This document shows, piece by piece, positions 19,080 to 29,230 of a stretch of DNA of 64,000 bases. Each line of letters starts with the position of its first letter. Within the stretch, counting starts at the first letter, position 1. The stretch is from Corella eumyota. Lineage: Eukaryota > Chordata > Ascidiacea > Phlebobranchia > Corellidae. The notes under the pieces were generated by a model. It saw nothing but the letters and a program-made list of their open reading frames with translations, was not told the origin of the DNA and did not search any database. The position numbers were made by a program, and so were the translations under genes. The stretch spans positions 62,001 to 126,000 of the forward strand of contig OY720103.1 in NCBI GenBank assembly GCA_963082875.1, written 5' to 3'.

Positions 19080-20390
19080 CTTTGTGATTTATAAATGTAA
19101 AATATAAAGCAACTTTGTCACCTAACCCACAAGATTATAAACATACTTAACTACATAAAAAGGGTAATAAAACGAAGTTGCTTAGTGATATTAAAGTTTA
19201 AACTGATACAACTTTAGATTGGATATAGTCATAGTTAACCAAAAAGTAGCTTTGTTAAATAGTAATTTGTTACACAATACATAAACTTTGTTTTCCAACT
19301 ACACCAACTCACCACTTTGGCCGAAACAATATCAAACCAATGTCACAACCCCTGTTTGCCACATTCTTATTCCCAGATTTTAATAACCGCAAGTTTGTGC
19401 TAGGAAAACTATTTTGTAAAAATTTTCACTTTAACTTCAAAGTTTCACTAAACTGTGATTTGATCCAAAAGTGATGTTTTAATTAAATTTTAACGGTTTA
19501 ACTTTAATTACATCGATTTAATTTAATTAATTAAAGTTAACAAAGTTAATATTTTGTGTAACAAATTAGCATTCAACAAAGTTATTTTTTAGTTAAATGT
19601 GCCCACCTACAACCAAGACCTTAAATTAGTATTTGCAAACTAACAGGCAACACAACCTAACTAGTTTAGTAATATACTACATACACAAACATACGCACGT
19701 CTGCACCAACTTTTAAACCGACTGTACCAACAAAAACAAAGATAAAAGTTTTGCAACATTCCAACACCAACAATGAAAAAGTTTACAAAAACGTTAACAC
19801 TTACCTGGTATACAAATATTTCCAATAATCCATTTTTTTGAATTCAATAAACAACAACACGAACAAATTCAGATTATTTAATGAACAACTCTTGTTCAAA
19901 CCCATTACCAGCGATCAATATTTAATTTTAAAGTTGATTCGCATTGAAAGGATCGTCACATTTTCTCTAACTTCGTGGTAACCTGGCACAATTAGCAATA
20001 AAATAGGTTTATCCTCAACGTTTAATACAATCTTATATAAAATATAACTTTAACTGCAAAACAATTGATTTTAACATGGTTTAAAACCTGGTGTTATTAA
20101 GTTTGGATATGTTTATTGTTTCTAAGTACAGCATAAACCAATACAACATTCTAAATCAACAAACAACTGCTTAAACAGAAACTCTGAAACATAAATATGA
20201 TAAGGACACATGCAAGACTATTTAAAAGGACAGTTAACATTTTGCCCTTCACCGAACCAAGTGTTTAAGAAACAACATCTTTGAAATTGTAAAAGTAACA
20301 AGAATGTACGAAATCAAAATACAGGGCTATGCTTAATATCGTAAGCAACAAAAGTCACAACAATACAGTGCAAGTATTCGACTTCATCTA
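19080..20390. other. Non-coding AT-rich region
   Basis: About 1.3 kb with no supportable exon. The TTTAA/GTTAAC-rich block at 19455-19612, ending GTGCCCACCT, resembles the one at 8090-8222 and may be a shared old repeat. Nothing else stands out. Confidence 0.4.
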
Positions 20391-20399
20391 CCAAGCCTC

Positions 20400-22660
20400 T
20401 GTGTGACTGTGGTTCTACTGGCTCGAGTTCAAAGTGCCTGTAACTTGGCAACCACCGTTGCTTGTTGGTGGGGATGACGGTCATGCTGTTCTTGCTGAGC
20501 CGATTTGAAGTATGTTAGATGAACCTGGAACATTGCAATCTTGACAATAACTTCTTCTGATGTTGTTTTCCAACGCTGAATCTGTTTTGAGCCATAACTC
20601 GGAACATGTATTCTTTGTCTTCAACAAGTCTCCTAGAGTGAGTTCGGGTAACGGTAGAGCTTTCTATCGCCCAGTTAGGTTGCCATGTCTCAAGTTTTTC
20701 TACATTGTAGTTGCTCAACGTAGCGCCACCATCGTGGCGGGGTGGTTTAAAAAAAAACAACCAATGTAAAACAATTTTTCCAGTGTAAAACAACCGAATT
20801 GGTTGTGACGTCACTTAACTCGACAGAGCCCACTGGTGACAATAGGACGACCAAGATTACGACATGAATTAATTGGGTGCCACCTCCCTATGAGTTTGTA
20901 AAAGTGAGCCTCGCCTACGTCATTGACTGTTCACTCATGTAAGCTTGTTAAATCAGCAACAGTTTTAAAACTTGTTCGTTGTGGATCCTCTGTATCTTTT
21001 AACGTTGTCCTTTTGTATTTACCAGTTATTAGTAGTTTAATGATAATCGCCAGATATAACTTGATGTATTTTCTGAGCCAAACCACTAACGTCAACAGTT
21101 AGAGCAGATATTTGGCCACGAACAGTTATTGAAGACAACTTTTACCTCACCCGGTTTGGTTACAAGCACAGACATGAAAATAGTAATCCCATCTTTTAAA
21201 CATCAGTAATTTGTCTTTGCATCGCCAACAATTCATTTATTCCTTCCCCGTCATCTCAACAACGTTTTCAATAACTTTAGAACCTCCGTCATAATAAGGT
21301 TGCTTCCAGGTTAACGCTGTTTGATTTAATCTGGGGGAACCCTACACTAGTTGGCGCACCAGGCTGCTGTAGTTCATCTTTGAACATTTAGTTTTGACAA
21401 TGCACCGATGTAATTTCTAATAACACTGCCGCCGTCCATTTCCGGAGCGTTCATTGTCTCCCTCCAAATTCGCCCACCTTGCTTCAATTCAGTAGCGGTG
21501 TAACCTTTAGTGGTCCAAGTATTTCTTCTTAACTCTTGCTTCTCAAGATCCAAGTATTTTACTACCTCCATTGTGGTCGGAACCCATTGTAAGATTTCCT
21601 TTGTCCCGGCCAATTTAAGGCCAATAAGAGCACCTGGAGGTTTAAGGACGGGCTTGCAACAGTTTCAGATGCCCTCAGTTATCGGCTAACAGCAATTAAT
21701 CTGTAAAGAATTTAATGTATGTTAATTTAATGTATGTTTTATTTTAAAATTTCGCTCTCCCAATACAAGTTTACCTGAAGAAATATTCGCGAGCACATGG
21801 CACTAAATCCAAGACCACACGCTCAACATCCGGAACATTTAGCTTCCAGGAGTATTCAAGGAATTGTTGCTCCATAATATTCAGAGATTGCTCCCCCCCC
21901 CCGACGAATTTTGGCTCCACGTCACTGTCATTACATCACACATGACATCATGAACTTCAGGTTGGTACGGCTGGAGCGGTGAATTGGTATTTTGGGACGA
22001 TTTTGCTACTTGTGCCAATGCCAAGTTGGTTTTCAACAGCAACTTAATAAAATAACATTGGTGTAAAATGCTGTTTAACAAATTATAAAAACCTTCCAAC
22101 AATGCAACATTTTAGTTGAAAATTTTTCATTTTCCTTCAATCTTTCAACTTGATATTTCATCGGGTTTTGCAGTCAGCTTAGTGCAAACACTTGTTCAAC
22201 AATTTATCGAAATTATTTCATCGCCCTCTGGTGGCCACCGCGTTACAATGCAAGAGTTCTTTATAATGTCTTCTATATCACAAATTATTGTTAACAATGC
22301 GTAAAACAACCAGGAATAGATTGTGTCTTAATTATCAACATTAAAAAACAAAATAATAAAAGTTGCTTCAAACAACTTAACCAAAATATTTCTTAGTTTT
22401 CAAATTTTTGGATTTATTTTAAAATTTTTATTAAAATCGAATTTTTAAACTAAATTTTCACCTGTTTTGTTTTCTCTTTGTTAGTGCCACATCTGTTGTG
22501 ACATCACAACCAATCAACACTTTCTCCAACAATAACGGTTGTTGTGCGGTGGTCGAGTACCCATTGCGGCACCGCACGGATTCCTTCCACAATCATATCA
22601 ACTAATATTTGGTCAGCAGCTCCTTTACACAAATATTCCTGGAAAAATTTTAAAATTATT
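20400..22660 (-). pseudogene. Titin/twitchin-like Ig and fibronectin-III gene relic
   Basis: In minus order: an Ig I-set start at about 22600-22470 (AVPQWVLDHRTTTVIVGESV), a possible piece near 22240 (RWPPEGDEIIS), an FN3 strand at about 22070-22000 (EVHDVMCDVMTVTW), 21850-21780 (DVERVVLDLVPCAREYFFR, with a GTAAAC donor), 21660-21374 (KPVLKPPGALIGLKLAGTK, EKQELRRNTWTT), 21340-21240 (LTWKQPYYDGGSKVIENVV) and 20760-20580 (PPRHDGGATLSNYNVEK, YMFRVMAQNRFSVG). The DGGS...I..Y.VEK and Y.FRV.A.N words are hallmarks of FN3 domains in giant muscle proteins. Frames shift between and within pieces and stops occur, so this is decayed or badly fragmented. No kinase domain is seen. These proteins act in sarcomeres. 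Confidence 0.65.
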
Positions 22661-22736
22661 CCTAGAATTTTACTTATTTAGAGACACTTTTTGCATTATT
22701 ATACTAAATTCCATTATATAGATTTGTTACTAACTT

Positions 22737-22907
22737 AAGGGGATTTACCTTGGGAATTCACCTTGGGGATTTCCCCCAAAGTGTTTATCATAATGTAAAG
22801 TAATAATTCTGTATTAAATAACCACAAATTATACTAACATACACCCAGGGGGGCCAATGTACCCCCAGTGAGCACCTATAACTTCTAAAAGTGGGTACAG
22901 AAAGCCT
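22737..22907 (+). repeat. Interspersed repeat, copy 2
   Basis: Same repeat as 7891-8048, 15 kb away and in the same orientation. It carries a small extra segment near the start (TTGGGAATTCACCTTGGGGA) and then matches almost base for base to AGAAAGCCT. Confidence 0.7.
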
Positions 22908-22972
22908 AAAAAACATTTATAAGCTACCCCAATGTAACCCTCCCATCAAAATAAATATTTCAACAAACTTAC

Positions 22973-23153
22973 CAACAGACCAATAACGTTACTCTCTAAA
23001 CTCTGAAGGTCACAAGGCTCGCCATAACCTTTCACTACACCTCCAGTGTTCCCGTGAAAATATGTAGTCTGCAGAACCTCGGAGCAGCATATTGTAAAGT
23101 AAATGGAGACTGATCGAACCCGACTGCGATTTGAGAGTCGGCCGAAATCTGCA
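22973..23153 (-). pseudogene. Exon-like segment next to the array, possibly WD-repeat (ARPC1-like)
   Basis: A TTCATGCAG acceptor at 23154 and a TTGGTAAGT donor at about 22972 bound 181 bp. Two frames are informative. One is open throughout (SIYFTICCSEVL, TTYFHGNTGGVVKGYGEPCD). Phase 0 reads ISADSQIAVGFDQSPFTLQY and then stops. With the array-edge segment just upstream (GVTTLSSNEHMSMCLV), phase 0 resembles part of ARPC1, the Arp2/3 WD-repeat subunit. The likeness was judged by eye from memory and needs one gap, so it is tentative. Confidence 0.3.
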
Positions 23154-23494
23154 TGAATATAAAATAAACGGTCACATATTTTGAACCAAATTGAAACACA
23201 AGTGGAATATGTCAAATCTATAATACACTCACAACCAAGCACATAGACATGTGTTCATTGGAAGACAAAGTTGTCACACCCCTGATCGGCACCAAACATG
23301 AGGTCTTGACTTTTTTTAACTTTAAAATTTTGTGTTTACATAACAATACAGGAGAAGTACCATGGGTATTCCCAAATAACTGTTGATAACTAGCAATGAG
23401 TTGTTTTAAAATATCAAATCAAAACAACTGCACTAATCATAACAGTCAGAAGAGAACTGTATATATATAAGTTACTATGTCAATGAATATTTAC

Positions 23495-23529
23495 CACCAG
23501 TTGCCTTCATCAAAAAATGACATAAACCA
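23495..23529 (-). other. Exon-like island B of the array unit
   Basis: Bounded on minus by a CTTCGCAG acceptor and a GTAAAT donor, it encodes WFMSFFDEGNW in one frame. Unit 1 has GAA and the other units GAG for the same Glu, a synonymous change. Unit 9 has lost the acceptor AG. The word resembles ARPC1's YFE.EN.WW, but 35 bp is too short to be sure. Confidence 0.3.
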
Positions 23530-23734
23530 CTGCGAAGTGAAAACTGGCTTCGTCAACGTTAAAAACTGGAATTCAAGTGTAAAAACCATGTAATAATGAC
23601 CAACATGTAAAATAATAGAATATTTAATTTAAAGAAAGTACATAACCCTGTAAAACAATGAGTACAAATAAATACAAGTTTGTAATAGTGCAATATTTCA
23701 GGTAAAAACTTAAAACTGGGTTAAAGTAACCGAC

Positions 23735-23786
23735 AGCGTGTTGTAGCGGTAAGAACACTTGCTACACCACTCACGAGGTCAATCTT
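23735..23786 (+). mobile_element. SINE head remnant in unit 1
   Basis: Only the A-box side survives (GTTGTAGCGGTAAGAACACT to CACGAGGTC). The B box and tail are lost in the unit 1 deletion. Confidence 0.7.
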
Positions 23787-24969
23787 ATAGAGAACGTCCG
23801 TAAAGACGGACTTTTTCACGGATAACGGAAGTTTGTTTTCGCCGTTTTATAAAATCTCCGCAAAATTTTCTTATCCGTACATACTTTATCCTCGATTTAA
23901 AATAAACGTCAAAACACTACACAAAATACTTTTTTTTTTATCTAATCTCGTAAAAAAATCAATAAAAACATTTCAAGCACCCGAAATATACGGAAACGTG
24001 CAAAATGCGCAAATAAATTAACCCGTTAAATGCATCTTTTTTAAACCTTTAAATTGTATAAACAAATACATAAACATTTTTTATCTAAATGAGTTTAGTT
24101 CACCGAGGTTAAACAAACAGATCTACATCAAATTCGAATAATAAATTCAAAAAATTCAACTTGAATTCTCATTGCCGTCAGTTGGCGCGCTGCAATGAAT
24201 TCCGCCAATTTTATGCGGAAAAAAGCGGAAAAACAAGGCGAAGAATTTTCGTCAAAAAACTTAATACGTAACATACAAAAACATAAAATTTTATTTATTT
24301 TCAACATAAATCACGTACCAAAAACTTGCAAAACAATTCTGTGACAACAATATATGTATTAAAAATAACAAAATTCCAAAAAACTCGATTTTTAAATTTT
24401 CGCCGACGCGAAATTTAAATCGACTGTCGCAAAAAGCTGCATAATTTTGATTAACATATTTTTAATTGAATTTCCTGTCAGATTACTTTAAAAAATTGCT
24501 AACACATTTTAAAAATAAATATACATGTTGTGGTATAACCGTTTTTTCCAGCAACGTCTGTTGCTATATTCGAGGATAAACTTAAAACCCCAATTTGCAA
24601 AAGTAGAACACCCTGCATGGGGTGCTACCTAAATATTCTAGCAAGCTGTTGAAACAATACAAGGTTACACCGAAGCGTAATGTCCGAACATCGAAATCTA
24701 GCTTGAACTAACACATTCCATTAGAACACTCTTTCTCATACATTTTTCTTACATTTTCACACCTCAGAATTCTCTGCACAATAAAATCTCATCTTTTCCG
24801 TTTCCAGCCGCCTTAATACAATCCAAAAAATACACATTAATCTCGATGTTTAAAATATAAACTGAATACAGCGATATTAGTTAAACCACCACATGCTACT
24901 CGAACATTGGGAAGTTATTAAAACATTTATTGGGTGCGGCAAGTCCAGCTTTGTCGTCGAGCTAACATA

Positions 24970-25110
24970 CTTCGTGTAGTAGTCAGAACACTTTTTCCTA
25001 CACTATATGAGGTCCTGGGTCGATGCCCACCACTCTCTTGCTGTAGGGTTCACAAGTAAGGCACAAAAACGACACGAACTCCTGCTAAGCCAACACTTAA
25101 TCGTGGCGAT
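24970..25110 (+). mobile_element. Second SINE relic of the array unit
   Basis: Head CGTGTAGTAGTCAGAACACT, degenerate B box GGGTCGATGCCC, then CTGCTAAGCCAACACTTAAT. It is older and more eroded than the first SINE of the unit. It recurs in every unit except where unit 7 is deleted. Confidence 0.65.
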
Positions 25111-26180
25111 CATTTAAATATTTAACTTCTTTCGAACTAAATTATAATACTATTTCTCGGAGTAATGTCTTAACTTTTCCAACTAGAAACATAGATCTGT
25201 AATTGCACTCTTAAGAGGGTTGAAATTGCCTTACAATAATTATGCCGCATATCATTTCCAACAATAGAATTACAAATTGCTGTTTCTCTGAATTTTTATT
25301 ACGAGATTAAGATAGCTTAAATAGTTGGACTTAACCAACAGACAATAATAAGTATAGCTCAACAAGACAACGAAAAACATCACGCTACCGAACCACTTTA
25401 TGTACTACAACATGAATAGTGTCTAACAAGTTTTTTTTCAAATTACCAATTGTACATGTAGACAATGACTACATTGCTTAAATTAAACTACAAGCACATA
25501 TATCATTTTGCTACATTATAAAGCACCATTTTTCGTCTAAAATATTAAAGATTAATATTCTTCCTTAGCACAGTGGTCAAAATAACTATAATAACTTGCA
25601 TGATTTTGCTAGTATATAGATTTCAACACTCAAATCTTTAAGCTATTCAACAAATCATCTTCCCATTCCTTGTTCTGACACTAAAAACAATTACAAATAC
25701 AAACTGCAATAAAGCTGATTATCAGTAGGCCTGGATAAAAGTTTTGCTACCGACAAACTAACAAAATAAGTTTACCAACAATTATATCAAAAGTAATCCT
25801 CCAATAATTAGAAAATCTACCTTGTTTTGTTGAACAACTTTGTAATCAGTGAATATATCTCAGTAACTGCATGTGCTACAGAATGACTGAGACATTCTAG
25901 TCTTGTGCCACAGCTTGGTGAGTTAGTCAAGTTACAAACAACAGCATGGCCAGGTTGGGTGAAAAATGGGTGAACTCGTGCAGTTGAGATTTAGAAGAAA
26001 TCACAATCAGCAAAAACTCGAGAATTTCGCCCAATTTCTTTGAACTAAAAAATAAGTAAATTCATCATGACGTCCCATAACTTTGGCTTAATAACGCAAT
26101 GTAGATAATGTGTATCGTAGGTAATGTAAAGTCGAAACGCTGACGTCATTACTTTGATGTAATTAATAAGCCGTAGTTAC

Positions 26181-26293
26181 CTTTCCATGTTGTGACCTTA
26201 GAGATTGGTTTGACTTTGGAGATCCTCCGGATTGTGCAAATTTGTTGCTGTTCCGCGGGGAAGACGCACTTAAGCAAGTTTTGGCAGATCGAC
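26181..26293 (-). other. Exon-like island in every array unit, 113 bp
   Basis: On minus a TTAATTTTAG acceptor and a GGAAAG|GTAACT donor bound 113 bp that is open in two frames. One frame reads RSAKTCLSASSPRNSNKFAQ and continues SGGSPK. This loosely resembles the SP..NKFAVGSG strand of ARPC1, but the following residues do not fit well. The other reads CVFPAEQQQICTIRR. The same island recurs at 32543 and every 3468 bp after that. A T/C variant changes Ser/Gly in the first frame and keeps it open. It may be an exon of the gene from which the array arose. Confidence 0.3.
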
Positions 26294-26919
26294 CTAAAAT
26301 TAATCAATAGTCAAATTATTGCTATCACCGAAAATTCTACAATTACCCTAATCTTCAATATCATATACCACAACTAAATTAGAACCGATAACCCTTATAC
26401 AGATGTAATGATCTCACAACCAAGCACATAGACATGTGTTCATTGGAAGACAAAGTTGTCACACCCCAGATCGGCATCAAACATGAGGTCTCGACTTTTT
26501 TTAACTTTAAAATTTTGTGTTTACATAACAATACAGGAGAAGTACCATAAGTATTCCCAAATAACTGTTGATAACTAGCAATGAGTTGTTTTAAAATATC
26601 AAATCAAAACAACTGCACTAATCATAACAGTCAGAAGAAAACTGTATATATATAAGTTACTATGTCAATGAATATTTACCACCAGTTGCCCTCATCAAAA
26701 AATGACATAAACCACTGCGAAGTAAAAACTGGCTTCGTCAACGTTAAAAACTGGAATTCAAGTGTAAAAAACATGTAATAATGACCAACATGTAAAATAA
26801 TAGAATATTTAATTTAAAGCAAGTACATAACCCTGTAAAACAATGAGTACAAATAAATACAAGTTTGTAATAGTGCAATATTTCAGGTAAAAACTTAAAA
26901 CTGGGTTAAGGTAACCGAC

Positions 26920-27190
26920 AGCGTGTTGTAGCGGTAAGAACACTTGCTACACCACTCATGAGGTCGTAGGTTCAATCCCCACTGCTCTCACGCTGTAGCG
27001 CTATTGAATAAGACGATATAAACGGTATAAACTTCTGCTGAGTCAGCACTTAATCAGCAGCGTAATTATCGGGCCAATTATAATCTATAATATCCCAAAC
27101 CGCCACAGGCAACAGGCAACTCGATACTGGGTCTGAGTAACTGATGTTACTCTATGTTTAGGTCGCGCTTTCGACTTTCCCACATGGAAG
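26920..27190 (+). mobile_element. First SINE of the array unit, near full length
   Basis: Head GCGTGTTGTAGCGGTAAGAA, perfect B box GGTTCAATCCC, CTGCTGAGTCAGCACTTAAT middle and tail TTTAGGTCGCGCTTTCGACT, ending CCCACATGG. It contains a short CAACAGG duplication. It is repeated in all later units, so the array has multiplied this pol III-type promoter. Confidence 0.8.
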
Positions 27191-29222
27191 ATAAATGTGT
27201 ATATACAGAAAAGAAATAAATAAACAAATACGAGTTGTCTGATTAATCAATCTTATAGAGAACGTCCGTAAAGACGGATTTTTTTACGGATAACGGAAGT
27301 TTGTTTCCGCCGTTTTATAAAATCTCCGCAAAATTTTCTTATCCGTATATTCTTTATCCTCGATTTAAAATAAACGTCAAAACACTACACAAAATACCCT
27401 TTTTTTTATCTAATTTCGTAAAAAAATCAATAAAAACATTTCAAGCAACCCAAATATACGGAAACGTGCAAAATGCGCAAATAAATTAACCCGTTAAATG
27501 CATCTTTTTTAAACCTTTAAATTGTATAAACAAACACATAAACATTTTTTATCTAAATGAGTTTAGTTCACCGAGGTTAAACAAACAGATCTACATCAAA
27601 TTCGAATAATAAATTCAAAAAATTCAACTTGAATTCTCATTGCCGTCAGTTGGCGCGCTGCAATGAATTTCGCCAATTTTTTGCGGAAAAAAGCGGAAAA
27701 ACAAGGCAAAGAATTTTCGTCAAAAAACTTAAATCGTATCATACAAAAATATAAAATTTTATTTATTTTCAACATAAATCACGTACCAAAAACTTGCAAA
27801 ACAATTCTGTGACAACAATATATGTATTAAAAATAACAACATTCCAAAAAACTCGATTTTAAAATTTTCGCCGACGCGAAATTTAAATCGACTGTCGCAA
27901 AAAGCTGCATAATTTTGATTAACACATTTTTAATTGAATTTCCTGTCAGATTACTTTAAAAAATTCCTTACACGTTTTAAAAATAAATATACATGTTGTG
28001 GTATAACCGTTTTTTCCAGCAACGTCTGTTGCTATGTTCGAGGATAAACTTAAAACCCCAATTTGCAAAAGTAGAACACCCTGCATGGGGTGCTACCTAA
28101 ATATTCTAGCAAGCTGTTTGAACAATACAAGGTTACACCGAAGCGTAATGTCCGAACATCGAAATCTAGCTTGAACTAACACATTCCATTAGAACACTCT
28201 TTCTCATACATTTTTCTTACATTTTCACACCTCAGAATTCTCTGCACAATAAAATCTCATCTTTTCCGTTTCCGGCCGCCTTAATACAATCCAAAAAATA
28301 CACATTAATCTCGATGTTTAAAATATAAACTGAATACAGCGATATTAGTTAAACCACCACATGCTACTCGAACATTGGGAAGTTATTAAAACATTTATTG
28401 GGTGCGGCAAGTCCAGCTTTGTCGTCGAGCTAACATACTTCGTGTAGTAGTCAGAACACTTTTTCCTACACTATATGAGGTCCTGGGTCGATGCCCACCA
28501 CTCTCTTGCTGTAGGGTTCACAAGTAAGGCACAAAAACGACACGAACTCCTGCTAAGCCAACACTTAATCGTGGCGATCATTTAAATATTTAACTTCTTT
28601 CGAACTAAATTATAATACTATTTCTCGGAGTAATGTCTTAACTTTTCCAACTAGAAACATAGATCTGTAATTGCACTCTTAAGAGGGTTGAAATTGCCTT
28701 ACAATAATTATGCCGCATATCATTTCCAACAATAGAATTACAAATTGCTGTTTCTCTGAATTTTTATTACGAGATTAAGATAGCTTAAATAGTTGGACTT
28801 AACCAACAGACAATAATAAGTATAGCTCAACAAGACAACGAAAAACATCACGCTACCGAACCACTTTATGTACTACAACATGAATAGTGTCTAACAAGTT
28901 TTTTTTCAAATTACCAATTGTACATGTAGACAATGACTACATTGCTTAAATTAAACTACAAGCACATATATCATTTTGCTACATTATAAAGCACCATTTT
29001 TCGTCTAAAATATTAAAGATTAATATTCTTCCTTAGCACAGTGGTCAAAATAACTATAATAACTTGCATGATTTTGCTAGTATATAGATTTCAACACTCA
29101 AATCTTTAAGCTATTCAACAAATCATCTTCCCATTCCTTGTTCTGACACTAAAAACAATTACAAATACAAACTGCAATAAAGCTGATTATCAGTAGGCCT
29201 GGATAAAAGTTTTGCTACCGAC

Positions 29223-29230
29223 AAACTAAC
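29223..29230. repeat. hAT target-site duplication, left
   Basis: AAACTAAC, identical to 32106-32113. Empty copies of the site in the other units have a single AAACTAAC, which proves the insertion and fixes its ends. Confidence 0.97.

Larger units (their letters stand above)
23228..26412. repeat. Array unit 1 (edge, diverged, 3185 bp)
   Basis: The left boundary coincides with a splice-donor-like CTCAC (GTGAG on minus). It has the most private differences of any unit. A 283-bp deletion joins GAGGTC to CAATCTTATAG at about 23780, with TC shared at the join, and removes most of the first SINE. Confidence 0.9.

Noticed and set aside
26920-27000. tRNA gene in each array unit
   Set aside because: The A and B boxes are present, but the cloverleaf is not intact and a SINE body follows.
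27301-27489. A 62-codon open frame, repeated in each array unit, and a 61-codon one at 26192-26377
   Set aside because: They start at TTG or GTG, have AT-driven composition, and look conserved only because the units are near-identical. The second overlaps the minus-strand exon-like island.
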